Source: Geopseudomonas aromaticivorans
Lineage (GTDB): Bacteria; Pseudomonadota; Gammaproteobacteria; Pseudomonadales; Pseudomonadaceae
Length of the DNA: 64,000 bases
Direction: 5' to 3'
Assembly: GCF_019097855.1 (NCBI RefSeq)
Contig: NZ_JAHRGL010000010.1
Location: forward strand, 1 to 64,000
Of the stretch, positions 54,955 to 64,000 are shown one piece after another. Made by a program: the position numbers and the translations under genes. Position 1 is the first letter of the stretch, and each line of letters opens with the position of its first letter. A model generated the notes under the pieces. It searched no databases, had not been told where the DNA came from, and was given only the letters and a program-made list of their open reading frames with translations.

Positions 54955-55010
54955 CTTCGCTGCTCCTCGCGCCCTGCCGCAGGGCTGATCAATCGAAAAG
55001 GAAAACCGGC

Positions 55011-56216
55011 TCAGGGCCGGGTGCCGAGGCCCATGGCCTGGCGGGCGAACCAGCGCTTGCCGGCGGGCCACAGCTCGAGCGCCAGCAGGCCGAGGTTGCG
55101 CACCTGCGCCAGCGGCAGCTGGCCGGTGGAGAACAGCCGGGTGACCTTGTCGGAAAAGCCCACGGTCAGCACCTGATCGAGCCGCTGGCCCGCCAGGTAG
55201 CCCTGCAGCTGGGCCAGGTCGCCGAGCCGGGCGCCATCCTGCAGCAGGCTCTCGCTCAGCGCCATGACGTCGCGCAAGGAAAGGTTGTAGCCCTGGCCGG
55301 CGATCGGGTGCAGGCCGTGGGCAGCGTTGCCGAGCACCACCAGGTGGCTGCGCACCTGCTCCTCGGCCTCGAGCAGCGCCAGCGGGTAGCTGTGCCGCGC
55401 GCCGACCTTGACGAAGCGGCCCAAACGGTAGCCGAACGCCTGCTGCAGCTCGGCGAGAAAGGCGCGCTCGTCCAGCGCCAGCAGGCGCGTGGCCTCGGCA
55501 TCGGGACGGGTCCACACCAGTGCGCAGCGGTTGTCGGGCAGCGGCAGCAGGGCCATCGGCCCGTCGGCGGTGAAGCGCTCGAAGGCCTCGCCGCCATGCG
55601 GCTCGGCCGGGGTGACGTTGGCGATCAGCGCGGTCTGCTCATAGGGCGTGCGGCGCACATGGATGCCCAGCTGCTGGCGCAGGTCGGAACGCCCGCCGTC
55701 GGCCAGCACCAGCAGCTCGCAGTCGAGCGGGCTGCCGTCGTCGAGGGTCAGCCGATAGCCGCCGGCGCGGGCCTGCGCCGCGGTGACCCGCGCCGGGCAG
55801 CGCCAGTCGAGGCCGTCGGCGTGCAGCGCCTGCCACAGGCAGTGGCCGAGCCAGGCGTTCTCCACCACGTAGCCCAGCGCCGGCACACCCTCCTCGGTGG
55901 CGTCCAGCCGCACGGCGGCGAAACGGCCGCGCTCGGAGACGTGGATGCCGGTGATGGCCTCGGCACGCTCGGCAATCGCCGGCCACAGGCCGAGGCGCTC
56001 GTAGATCAGCCGGGTGCCCCAGGCCAGCGCCGAACAGCGCGCGTCGTAGCTGGGCTGGAAGCCGTCGCCCGGCGCGTACGGCTCGATCAGGCTGATCTGC
56101 CAGCCGCGCTCGAGGGCGCCGCCCTGCTGCAGGGCCAGGGCCAGGCTGGCGCCAACCAGACCGCCGCCGACGATGGCGATGCGCCCCTTGCCGCCGAAAT
56201 GTCCGCTGCCGCTCAT
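55011..56216 (-). CDS. ubiH: 2-octaprenyl-6-methoxyphenol hydroxylase
   Basis: FAD monooxygenase for C1 ring hydroxylation in ubiquinone synthesis. It has 401 residues with N-terminal GxGxxG (IVGGGLVGASLAL), a DG-like ADGGRSDLR, and the UbiH-typical GNAAHGLHPIAGQGYNL in place of GDAAH. It starts 4 bases after pepP, in a ygfB-pepP-ubiH-ubiI operon conserved in gamma-proteobacteria. Confidence 0.93.
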   Translation of the reverse strand: MSGSGHFGGKGRIAIVGGGLVGASLALALQQGGALERGWQISLIEPYAPGDGFQPSYDARCSALAWGTRLIYERLGLWPAIAERAEAITGIHVSERGRFAAVRLDATEEGVPALGYVVENAWLGHCLWQALHADGLDWRCPARVTAAQARAGGYRLTLDDGSPLDCELLVLADGGRSDLRQQLGIHVRRTPYEQTALIANVTPAEPHGGEAFERFTADGPMALLPLPDNRCALVWTRPDAEATRLLALDERAFLAELQQAFGYRLGRFVKVGARHSYPLALLEAEEQVRSHLVVLGNAAHGLHPIAGQGYNLSLRDVMALSESLLQDGARLGDLAQLQGYLAGQRLDQVLTVGFSDKVTRLFSTGQLPLAQVRNLGLLALELWPAGKRWFARQAMGLGTRP

Positions 56217-56220
56217 CGCC

Positions 56221-57555
56221 TCAGACCGCCTGGCTGCGCGCGGCAGCCATCAGCGCCTCGATCTCGGCGACCGTCTTCGGCACGCCGCCGGTAAGGATCT
56301 CGCAGCCGGTCTCGGTCACCACCACGTCGTCCTCGATGCGCACGCCGATGCCACGCCAGCGCGCCTCGACCGCGTGATTGTCGGGGGCGATGTAGATGCC
56401 CGGCTCGACGGTCATGCACATGCCCGGCGCCAGCTCGCGCCAGGTGCCGCCGATCTTGTAGTCGCCGACGTCGTGCACGTCCATGCCCAGCCAGTGCCCG
56501 GCGCGGTGCATGTAGAAGGGCTTGTAGGCCTCGCCCTCGATCAGCTCGTCGACCTCGCCAGCGAGCAGACCCAGCTCCACCAGGCCGGCGGTGATCACTC
56601 GCAGCGTGGCCTCGTGGGCCTGGTTCCAGTGCTTGCCCGGGGCAATCTCGTCGAAGGCGGCCTCCTGGGCGCGGAGCACCAGCTCGTAGATGGCCTTCTG
56701 CTCGGCGGAGAAGGTGCCGCTGACCGGGAAGGTGCGGGTGATGTCGCTGGCGTAGCAGTCGATCTCGCAGGCCGCGTCGATCAGCACCAGATCGCCGTCC
56801 TTGAGCACGTCGTCGTTCTCGCGGTAGTGCAGGATGCAGGCATTGCGGCCGGCCGCGACGATCGAGCCGTAGGCCGGCAGCTTGGCGCCGCCCTTGCGGA
56901 ACTCGTAGTCCAGCTCGGCCTCCAGGTGGTACTCGTACAGCCCGGCACGGCTGGCCTGCATGGCCCGCACATGGGCACGGGCGGAGATTTCCGCGGCCGC
57001 GCGCATCACCGCGACCTCGCCGGCCGACTTGATCAGGCGCATCTCGTGCAGGCGGTGGTCGAGGGCGACGAACTCGGTGGGCACCGTGGCGCCATGACGC
57101 GCCTTGCTGCGCACGTCGTTGATCCAGCCGATCAGCTCGCGGTCGAACTCGGGGCTGACGCCCATGGCGTAGTAGACCCGCGAGAGACCCGCGATCAGGC
57201 CGGGGAGAACCTCATCGATGGCGCCGATGGCGAAGGCCTGGTCGGCGCCGTAGTTGCGCAGCGCGCCCTCCTGGCCGGCGCGCAAGCCCTCCCACAGCTC
57301 GCGCTCGGGATTGCGCTCGCGGCAGAACAGCACGTACTCGCCCTCGGCCCGCCCGGGGATCAGCGCCAGCACCGCCTCCGGCTCGGGGAAGCCGGTCAGG
57401 TACTGGAAGTCGCTGTCCTGGCGATAGGCCTGCTCGACGTCGCGGTTGCGGATCTGCACCGGCGCCGCCGGTAGCAGGGCGATGCTGCCCGGCTCCATCT
57501 GCTGCATCAGGGCCTGGCGACGACGGGCATACTCGGACGGGGCAATACGGGTCAT
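56221..57555 (-). CDS. pepP: Xaa-Pro aminopeptidase
   Basis: Dimanganese peptidase removing N-terminal residues before proline. It has 444 residues. Metal ligands appear in order in the pita-bread domain: aspartates in LIDAACEIDCYASDITRTF, the histidine in HRAGHWLGMDVHD, and glutamates in TVEPGIY and RIEDDVVVTE. It lies between ygfB and ubiH with very short gaps. Confidence 0.95.
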   Translation of the reverse strand: MTRIAPSEYARRRQALMQQMEPGSIALLPAAPVQIRNRDVEQAYRQDSDFQYLTGFPEPEAVLALIPGRAEGEYVLFCRERNPERELWEGLRAGQEGALRNYGADQAFAIGAIDEVLPGLIAGLSRVYYAMGVSPEFDRELIGWINDVRSKARHGATVPTEFVALDHRLHEMRLIKSAGEVAVMRAAAEISARAHVRAMQASRAGLYEYHLEAELDYEFRKGGAKLPAYGSIVAAGRNACILHYRENDDVLKDGDLVLIDAACEIDCYASDITRTFPVSGTFSAEQKAIYELVLRAQEAAFDEIAPGKHWNQAHEATLRVITAGLVELGLLAGEVDELIEGEAYKPFYMHRAGHWLGMDVHDVGDYKIGGTWRELAPGMCMTVEPGIYIAPDNHAVEARWRGIGVRIEDDVVVTETGCEILTGGVPKTVAEIEALMAAARSQAV

Positions 57556-57576
57556 GGGCGCGCCTCTCGGGTCGGA

Positions 57577-58140
57577 TCAGTGCAGGGAAGGCTTGGCGTC
57601 GGCCGCGGGCTTCACCGGCAGGCCGCCGCACTCGGCGAGCAGCAGCAGGGGGGCGACGCGCAGGTACTCCATGACTTCCATGTAGTCGTTCTCGGCGTCC
57701 TCGGACTCCTCCAGCGACTCCTCGATGCGGGCGATGGCGGCCAGGTCCTGCAGCACCTCGCTCGCCTCGGCGGACAGCTGGCCTGCACGAGCGGTCAGGC
57801 CGAAGCCGGCGAGGAAGCCCTGGCACCATTGCCCCAGGGCCGCGGCGCGCTCGGCCAGCGGCGCCTCGTCGGCGGGCAGCAGCAGGACCAGCGACAGTTC
57901 GCCGCCCTCCAGCTCGCTCTTGAGCATCGCTTGCAGGCCGACCAGCGCCTGGCGCACGCGCTCCTCGGGGGCGCTGTCGAGCAGCTCGGCGGCAGCGGCC
58001 AGCCACAGGTCGGCATCGAAGCCGGCGCCGGCGCAGGTGCGCCCCAGCAGCAGACCGTGCAGTTCGGCAGGAGAAATGGACTGACCGGCACTGCTCAGCA
58101 GGGCCGCGAAGGCGGAATAGGCGGAGGCGGGAAGAGACAT
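57577..58140 (-). CDS. ygfB: UPF0149 family protein YgfB
   Basis: A 187-residue acidic, mostly helical cytoplasmic protein of the YecA/YgfB family. The family core [16 protein letters not shown] appears near residue 30, with the conserved [15 protein letters not shown] near the C-terminus. In P. aeruginosa YgfB influences ampDh3 expression and beta-lactam resistance; whether that holds here is unknown. First gene of the ygfB-pepP-ubiH-ubiI operon. Start taken at MSLPASAYS; an ATG five codons earlier is open. Confidence 0.88.
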   Translation of the reverse strand: MSLPASAYSAFAALLSSAGQSISPAELHGLLLGRTCAGAGFDADLWLAAAAELLDSAPEERVRQALVGLQAMLKSELEGGELSLVLLLPADEAPLAERAAALGQWCQGFLAGFGLTARAGQLSAEASEVLQDLAAIARIEESLEESEDAENDYMEVMEYLRVAPLLLLAECGGLPVKPAADAKPSLH

Positions 58141-58293
58141 GGCAGCGGACGGCACCGGACGGGATGGCTGAAATCAGAGGGCCATCCTAGCACCGGCGGA
58201 CCGCCCAAGACCATCGACGCCGCCAGCGGCGATCCCGGCCATCGGCGACCCTGCTATAGTTGAATTTCCATCCAGCGCCTGTAACGAGAGCCC

Positions 58294-58503
58294 ATGGAAG
58301 ACGCCGACCTCAACGCCCTCACGGCGAAGATCGACCAGCTGATTCGTCTGGTTGCGCAGCTGCGTGCGGACAACCTGCAACTGCGCAGCAGCGAACGACA
58401 GTGGCGCGAGGAGCGCGTCCGTCTGCTCGAACAGAACGAACTGGCCCGGCACACGGTCGAATCGATGATTTCGCGTCTCAAAGCCTTGGAGCAGGACTCA
58501 TGA
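58294..58503 (+). CDS. ZapB-like coiled-coil protein (TIGR02449 type)
   Basis: A 69-residue, almost entirely coiled-coil protein (MEDADLNALTAKIDQLIRLV...). It overlaps zapA by four bases (ATGA), which supports a role in Z-ring organisation as a ZapA partner, by analogy with ZapB. AACGAGAG precedes the start and a TATAGT -10-like element lies at 58255-58260. Confidence 0.85.
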   Translation: MEDADLNALTAKIDQLIRLVAQLRADNLQLRSSERQWREERVRLLEQNELARHTVESMISRLKALEQDS

Positions 58504-58805
58504 CCCAGCCTTTCACCGTCACCGTGCAGATTCTCGACAAGGACTACCACATCAGCTGCCCGCCAGCGCAGCGCGCCAACCTGGAGCAGGCCGCGCGCTA
58601 CCTAGACGGCAAGATGCGCGAGATCCGCCTCAGCGGCAAGGTGATCGGCGCCGAACGCATCGCGGTACTCGCCGCGCTGAACATCAGCCACGACCTGTTG
58701 CAGCGCCCGGCCAGCGCCGAACCGGCGGGCGAGCAGGTCCGCGAGCTGCTGGCAAAGATCGATAGCGCCCTGCTGGAAAGTCCGACTGAGTCACAACAGG
58801 GATGA
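58500..58805 (+). CDS. zapA: Cell division protein ZapA
   Basis: Cross-links FtsZ protofilaments at mid-cell. It has 101 residues with the N-terminal beta hairpin TVTVQILDKDYHISCP, then a helical tetramerisation region. The true start is the ATG overlapping the upstream coiled-coil gene. Its last codons carry the 6S RNA promoter; the zapA-ssrS-ygfA order is conserved in gamma-proteobacteria. Confidence 0.94.
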   Translation: MTQPFTVTVQILDKDYHISCPPAQRANLEQAARYLDGKMREIRLSGKVIGAERIAVLAALNISHDLLQRPASAEPAGEQVRELLAKIDSALLESPTESQQG

Positions 58806-58829
58806 CAAGCCCGGCGTTTGCGGTAAACT
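58802..58829 (+). promoter_or_regulatory. Promoter of 6S RNA
   Basis: ATGACA (58802-58807), 16-base spacer, TAAACT (58824-58829). The -35 overlaps the zapA stop codon. The start would be near 58836-58838. Confidence 0.6.
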
Positions 58830-58836
58830 CAGCCCA

Positions 58837-59015
58837 ACTCCCTGGGGTGTTTGCCAGCTGGTTACGTCCCTGAGCCGATTCGCATAACCTGGGGGCTGCA
58901 TTCTGGAGCCGGTGCGCATGTCCGCTCGACGGAAAGCCTTAACGCTTCTTGCAGCCTCCACCTTGAACTTTCGGGTTCAAGGGCCACACCGGCAGCGACA
59001 CTTCGGGGAGTCATT
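58837..59015 (+). ncRNA. ssrS: 6S RNA
   Basis: A regulator that binds sigma70 holoenzyme by mimicking an open promoter. The sequence resembles known Pseudomonas 6S RNA: CCCTGGGGTGTTTGCCAG near the 5' end, the internal bubble region, then the hairpin TTGAACTTTCGGGTTCAAGG near 58960-58982. ACTCCC at 58837-58842 pairs with GGGAGT at 59006-59011, closing the long rod of about 180 bases. Position between zapA and the 5-formyl-THF ligase gene is the conserved one. Exact ends are estimates. Confidence 0.9.
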
Positions 59016-59135
59016 CTTATCTTCCGGGCTTGGCCATGCGCCGTGCCCGCGGCAGCCACGGCTGCCCTGCCCCGCCACTGTCGCCGCCAGCGGCCACGTG
59101 GGCCGGCGACCCAGACCGGAGCGTCGCATCTCGCC

Positions 59136-59792
59136 ATGATCCACGCCGACAACCTGTCCCGCCCCGCCCTGCGCCGCCAGCTGCGCGACTGTCGCCGCGC
59201 CCTCACGCCGGCCCAGCAGCGCCAGGCCTCCCGCGACCTGTATCGCCAGCTCGCCCAGCATCCGCTGTTCCGCCGCGCCCGCCACATCGCCCTGTACCTG
59301 CCCAACGACGGCGAGATCGATCCGCTGCTGCTGCGCCGCGAAGCCTGGCGCCGCGGCAAGCACGTCTACCTGCCGCTGCTGGCGCATTGGCCGCGCACGC
59401 ACATGGTGTTCCAGCGCCTGGCGAGCGGCGAAACGCTGCGCCGCAACCGCTTCCGCATTCCCGAGCCGCAACCGTGCCCGGCGCGCCAGCGCCGGCCCTG
59501 GGCGCTCGACCTGCTGCTGCTGCCACTGGTGGGTTTCGATGACGGCGGCGGCCGGCTGGGCATGGGCGGCGGCTTCTACGACCGCGCCCTGGCCTACCGC
59601 CTGCGGCACAAGAACTGGCAGAAGCCGGTACTGCTGGGACTGGCGCACGCCTGCCAGCAGGTCGATCGCCTGCCGCTGGAGAGCTGGGATGTGCCGCTGC
59701 ACGCGACAGTGACCGATCGCGGCTGGCATGCCGGCTGCCGGCGCGAGGAGCTGGAGGAAGCGCGCAGCGCGCAGGGCCTGCGCCGCGGCTGA
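59136..59792 (+). CDS. ygfA: 5-formyltetrahydrofolate cyclo-ligase
   Basis: Converts 5-formyl-THF to 5,10-methenyl-THF with ATP. It has 218 residues. Motifs include the N-terminal Arg-rich RPALRRQLRDCRRAL, YLPNDGEIDP, and the phosphate-binding GMGGGFYDRAL. The frame is open 95 codons upstream across 6S RNA, so the first ATG after the RNA is used. In many proteobacteria it is cotranscribed with 6S RNA. Confidence 0.92.
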   Translation: MIHADNLSRPALRRQLRDCRRALTPAQQRQASRDLYRQLAQHPLFRRARHIALYLPNDGEIDPLLLRREAWRRGKHVYLPLLAHWPRTHMVFQRLASGETLRRNRFRIPEPQPCPARQRRPWALDLLLLPLVGFDDGGGRLGMGGGFYDRALAYRLRHKNWQKPVLLGLAHACQQVDRLPLESWDVPLHATVTDRGWHAGCRREELEEARSAQGLRRG

Positions 59793-59819
59793 TAATCCGC
59801 CGGCAGGGCGCCAGCGTTG

Positions 59820-59842
59820 CCGGCCGCCGCAGAGGCGGCCGG
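59820..59842. repeat. GC-rich inverted repeat between ygfA and the small membrane-protein gene
   Basis: CCGGCCGCC-GCAGA-GGCGGCCGG forms a 9-bp stem between two convergent genes. There is no T-run on either strand, so termination would be inefficient or rho-assisted. Confidence 0.55.
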
Positions 59843-59861
59843 GCGTCGAGTCAGCGGAGGA

Positions 59862-59996
59862 TCAGGGCTGACGCTCGTACACGGCAGGCACATCGCCCGG
59901 CTTGGGCCACAGGCTCTGCGCATAGCTGGTGGTGACCACCCCCAGACCGAACAGGAAAACCAGAACCCACAACATGTCGGGTTTCTTGCGTTGCAT
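59862..59996 (-). CDS. 44-residue single-helix membrane protein
   Basis: MQRKKPDMLW opens a basic N-terminus. A hydrophobic stretch (about 9-26, MLWVLVFLFGLGVVTTSY) and a short polar tail ending YERQP follow. AGGGAG lies nine bases ahead of the ATG. It is shorter than the usual ORF cut-off and sits at the end of a much longer frame with no homology. I think similar tiny proteins occur at this site in other Pseudomonas. Function unknown; it could be a membrane-complex accessory peptide. The 208 bases upstream of it (59997-60204) show no clear gene. Confidence 0.65.
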   Translation of the reverse strand: MQRKKPDMLWVLVFLFGLGVVTTSYAQSLWPKPGDVPAVYERQP

Positions 59997-60204
59997 CGAC
60001 TGCCACTCCCTTGCAGGCAAGCTTGAAGTGCGAATCGCCGGTGCTTCTCTGACCACCTGGCGAGTAGTTTGGATTCGAGCGGGCGCATTCTCCGGCAACG
60101 CGGCAAGGCATGCAATTTGTCCATGCAACCAGTGGTCGGCAAGTGCGCCGGCTGCGACCGACAGCACAGCCGGCGGGCGACCGGCGCCGCGCGCCGGCCG
60201 CAAC

Positions 60205-61185
60205 TCAGGCCGGCCGCGGGGCGTAGGCGAACACGTCGGCGCGCATCTGGTGGGCATCCATGCCGGCCGCCACCAGCGCATCCAGCGTGCCGTAGACCAT
60301 CGCCGGCGAGCCGCTGGCATAGACGTGCAGGGGCTTGAGGTCGGCGAAGTCGGCGCACACCGCCTGGTGCAGCAGGCCGCAGCGCCCGCTCCAGCCGTCG
60401 TCCGGCTGTGGATCGCTGACCACTTGGTGCAGGAACAGGTTGGGCAGCTGCCGCCACTCTTCCCATACCGGCAGACGGTAGAACTCCTGCGGCCGGCGTA
60501 CACCCCAGTACAGATGCACCGGCTGGGCGAAGCCGAGGGTGCGGCAGTGTTCGATCAGGCTGTGCATCTGCGCCAGTCCGGTACCGGCGGCGAGCAGCAG
60601 CAGCGGACCGTCGGGCAGCTCAGCCAGATGGCAGTCGCCGAACGGCAGCTGCACCCGGGCCAGCCCCTGGCGCCGAATGAAGTCGAGCAGGCTGCGCGTG
60701 CCCTCGTCGCGGGCGAAGATGTGCAGCTCCAGCTCGCGCCCGGCGTGCGGCGCCGAGGCGATGGAGAAGGCCGCCTGGCTGCCGTTCTCGCGCTCCAGCA
60801 GCAGATACTGCCCGGCGTGGTAGCGCGGCGGCTTGCCGGCCGGCGCGCGCAGGCGCAGACGGAACACGTCGCCGCCCAGCGCCTGGCACTCGACCAGCTG
60901 GCAGGCCAACTGGCGCACCGGCAGCTCGCCGGGTGCCAGCACGCCGTCCCAGTGCAGCACGCAGTCCTCCAGCGGCTCGGCGAGGCAGGTGAACAGTTCG
61001 CCATGGTCCAGCTCGGCGCCCTGCTGGCGCACCTTGCCCTCCACCAACAGCGCGGCGCAGACGTGGCAGTTGCCGTTGCGGCAGCTCTGCGGGCAGTCGA
61101 AACCCAGGCGGCGCGCACCGTCGAGGATGCGCTCGCCGGGCAGCAGTTCCAGGCTGAGACCGGAGGGTTGCAGGGTAATACGCAT
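60205..61185 (-). CDS. Ferredoxin-NAD(P)H/flavin reductase fused to a 2Fe-2S domain
   Basis: A 326-residue electron-transfer flavoprotein. The N-terminal plant-type ferredoxin has C35, C40, C43 and C67. The FNR-type domains follow, with RYHAGQYLLLE (flavin site), LLAAGTGLAQM (NAD(P)H) and a C-terminal YASGSPAMV. Often annotated as CDP-6-deoxy-3,4-glucoseen reductase, but the context is ubiD: its start shares a base with the ubiD stop (TGATG). It may supply reduced flavin for the prenylated cofactor of UbiD; that is inference. Confidence 0.88.
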   Translation of the reverse strand: MRITLQPSGLSLELLPGERILDGARRLGFDCPQSCRNGNCHVCAALLVEGKVRQQGAELDHGELFTCLAEPLEDCVLHWDGVLAPGELPVRQLACQLVECQALGGDVFRLRLRAPAGKPPRYHAGQYLLLERENGSQAAFSIASAPHAGRELELHIFARDEGTRSLLDFIRRQGLARVQLPFGDCHLAELPDGPLLLLAAGTGLAQMHSLIEHCRTLGFAQPVHLYWGVRRPQEFYRLPVWEEWRQLPNLFLHQVVSDPQPDDGWSGRCGLLHQAVCADFADLKPLHVYASGSPAMVYGTLDALVAAGMDAHQMRADVFAYAPRPA

Positions 61186-62651
61186 CAGTCGATCCCCAGG
61201 CTTGACCACAGTTCGTCGACCCGCCGCTTCACCGCCTCGTCCTGGACGATGGCCCGTCCCCACTCGCGCGGGGTCTCGCCCGGCCACTTGTGGGTGGCGT
61301 CGAGGCCCATCTTGCTGCCCAGGCCGGAGATCGGCGAGGCAAAGTCGAGGTAGTCGATCGGCGTGTTGTCGATCAGCACCGTGTCGCGCTTGGGATCCAT
61401 GCGCGTGGTGATCGCCCAGATCACGTCGTTCCAGTCGCGGGCGTTGATGTCGTCGTCGGTGACGATGACGAACTTGGTGTACATGAACTGGCGCAGGAAG
61501 CTCCACACGCCGAGCATCACCCGCTTGGCGTGGCCCGGGTACTGCTTCTTGATGGTCACCACCGCCATACGGTAAGAGCAGCCTTCCGGCGGCAGGTAGA
61601 AGTCGACGATCTCGGGGAACTGCTTCTGCAGGATCGGCACGAACACTTCGTTGAGCGCCACGCCGAGGATCGCCGGCTCGTCCGGCGGCCGGCCGGTGTA
61701 GGTGCTGTGGTAGATGGCGTCGCGGCGCCGGGTGATGCGCTCGACGGTGAACACCGGGAAACGGTCGACCTCGTTGTAGTAGCCGGTGTGGTCGCCGTAG
61801 GGACCCTCGTCGGCCATCTCGCCGGGATAGATGTGCCCTTCCAGCACCATCTCGGCAAACGCCGGCACCTGCAGATCCGAGCCGACCGCCTTGACCAGCT
61901 CGGTGCGCTGCCCGCGCAGCAGGCCGGCGAAGGCGTATTCGGACAGCGTGTCCGGCACCGGGGTGACCGCGCCGAGGATGGTCGCCGGGTCGGCACCGAG
62001 CGCCACGGCCACCGGATAGGGGCGTTCCGGGTACTTCTGGCACCACTCGCGATAGTCCAGCGCGCCGCCGCGGTGGCTGAGCCAGCGCATGATCAGCTTG
62101 TTGCGGCCAATCACCTGCTGGCGGTAGATGCCGAGGTTCTGCCGCTCCTTGTTCGGGCCCTTGGTGATGGTCAGCCCCCAGGTGATCAGCGGCCCGACGT
62201 CGCCGGGCCAGCAGTGCTGGATCGGCAGCTGGCCGAGGTCGACGTCGTCGCCGGCGATGATCTCTTCCTGGCAGGGCGCATCCTTGAGCACCTTCGGCGC
62301 CATGCTGATGACCTTCTTGAAGATCGGCAGCTTGCTCCAGGCGTCCTTCAGCCCCTTGGGCGGCTCCGGCTCCTTGAGGAAAGCCAGCAACTTGCCGATC
62401 TCGCGCAGCTCGGCGACCTCCTCGGCCCCCATGCCCAGCGCCACGCGCTTGGGCGTGCCGAACAGGTTGCCGAGCACCGGCGTGGAAAAGCCGGTCGGAT
62501 TCTCGAACAGCAATGCCGGACCCTGCTTGCGCAGGGTCCGGTCGCAGATTTCGGTCATTTCCAGCACGGGCGAGACCGGCGTCTGGATGCGCTTGAGTTC
62601 GCCGCGCGTCTCCAGGCCGCGAATGAATTCGCGCAGGTCACGATACTGCAT
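61185..62651 (-). CDS. ubiD: 4-hydroxy-3-polyprenylbenzoate decarboxylase
   Basis: A prenyl-FMN-dependent decarboxylase in ubiquinone synthesis. It has 488 residues from [14 protein letters not shown]; 54 in-frame upstream codons run through a REP element and are rejected. Family regions visible include the metal/prFMN motif around [11 protein letters not shown] and the acidic catalytic stretch near [14 protein letters not shown]. Coupled to the reductase gene. The UbiX partner is not in the window. Confidence 0.95.
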   Translation of the reverse strand: MQYRDLREFIRGLETRGELKRIQTPVSPVLEMTEICDRTLRKQGPALLFENPTGFSTPVLGNLFGTPKRVALGMGAEEVAELREIGKLLAFLKEPEPPKGLKDAWSKLPIFKKVISMAPKVLKDAPCQEEIIAGDDVDLGQLPIQHCWPGDVGPLITWGLTITKGPNKERQNLGIYRQQVIGRNKLIMRWLSHRGGALDYREWCQKYPERPYPVAVALGADPATILGAVTPVPDTLSEYAFAGLLRGQRTELVKAVGSDLQVPAFAEMVLEGHIYPGEMADEGPYGDHTGYYNEVDRFPVFTVERITRRRDAIYHSTYTGRPPDEPAILGVALNEVFVPILQKQFPEIVDFYLPPEGCSYRMAVVTIKKQYPGHAKRVMLGVWSFLRQFMYTKFVIVTDDDINARDWNDVIWAITTRMDPKRDTVLIDNTPIDYLDFASPISGLGSKMGLDATHKWPGETPREWGRAIVQDEAVKRRVDELWSSLGID

Positions 62652-62727
62652 GCTTGAGCCTCGGGAAGAATCGAAGGCGCAGAGTCTAGCGCCGAACGGC
62701 ACCGGGCAGAAACCGCGAGAGGCTGTA

Positions 62728-62785
62728 TGTGGAGGCGAATTCATTCGCCTTGGCGAGTCCTGCCGGCGAATGAGTTCGCCCCTGC
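62728..62785. repeat. REP doublet (REPIN-like) between ubiD and rho
   Basis: TGTGGAGGCGAATTCATTCGCC (62728-62749, quoted in two halves TGTGGAGGCGAA and TTCATTCGCC) is followed after 15 bases by an inverted copy (62785-62765, GCAGGGGCGAA then CTCATTCGCC). Each arm is itself partly palindromic. This matches the paired inverted REP arrangement mobilised by RAYT transposases in Pseudomonas. Confidence 0.8.
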
Positions 62786-62809
62786 GGCCGTACCAACCGC
62801 GCAGAAACG

Positions 62810-62836
62810 ACAACGGCCGGGATGGCCGGCCGTTGT
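62810..62836 (-). terminator. Hairpin downstream of rho
   Basis: ACAACGGCCGG (62810-62820) pairs with CCGGCCGTTGT (62826-62836) over a GATGG loop, about 20 bases past the rho stop. On the minus strand it is followed by CGTTTC, a short T-tract. Confidence 0.7.
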
Positions 62837-62857
62837 CTGCAGTTCCAGGGAGAAGCC

Positions 62858-64000
<1,143 letters not shown>

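Noticed and set aside
58851-59135. N-terminal extension of the 5-formyl-THF cyclo-ligase frame across 6S RNA
   Set aside because: The extension runs through the structured 6S RNA gene and has no similarity to the enzyme family.

Overview
The window is GC-rich chromosomal DNA from a Pseudomonas, and the gene order and near-exact protein lengths place it near the P. aeruginosa / P. alcaligenes part of the genus. Almost every gene belongs to the conserved core. Vfr, RpoD, TsaD-RpsU-DnaG-RpoD, trpEGDC, AmgK-MurU, LptD-SurA-PdxA-RsmA-ApaGH, PrkA-YeaH-SpoVR and 6S RNA all sit in their usual neighbourhoods. I find no prophage, insertion sequence, CRISPR array or obvious defence or secondary-metabolism cluster, and no wholly new multigene system. 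The interest lies in regulatory RNA, small genes, repeats, missing genes and one probable rearrangement point.

Left third (1-21 kb): a probable rRNA promoter reads out of the left edge. It is followed by tyrS, an M23 peptidase with anmK, erpA, a DUF6776 protein with argC, hemJ, a short-chain dehydrogenase, an AAA ATPase, a HIT hydrolase, coq7, speD, an OsmC-like protein and vfr. Then comes the leftward set rpe-gph-[trp leader]-trpE-trpG-trpD-trpC. trpE and trpG are adjacent, whereas P. aeruginosa carries its pyocin cluster between them. amgK-murU-J-domain protein follows.

Middle (21-45.7 kb): lptD-surA-pdxA, rsmA-apaG-apaH-glpE, the stress cluster prkA-yeaH-spoVR, then cca facing folB-folK, plsY facing tsaD, and the rpsU / dnaG / rpoD block. 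A membrane-anchored PAS-GGDEF-EAL protein resembling RmcA but lacking its periplasmic sensor comes next, and then a tRNA-Ile2 (CAU).

Right third (45.7-64 kb): after the tRNA the gene order changes to that of another part of the P. aeruginosa chromosome. It contains a DUF2388 protein, gcvT-gcvH-gcvP, a ferric-iron ABC permease and binding protein behind a Fur-like promoter, and ygfB-pepP-ubiH-ubiI. Then come a ZapB-like protein with zapA, 6S RNA, 5-formyl-THF cyclo-ligase, a 44-residue membrane protein, ubiD with a flavin/iron-sulfur reductase, a REP doublet, and rho, which is cut by the window end.

Functional threads: three ubiquinone ring hydroxylases (Coq7, UbiH, UbiI) and the decarboxylase UbiD are all present. 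AnmK, AmgK and MurU belong to the peptidoglycan-recycling bypass. LptD and SurA serve outer-membrane biogenesis. Many genes are translationally coupled by ATGA or TGATG overlaps, so the operon boundaries given here rest on spacing, hairpins and promoter matches judged by eye.
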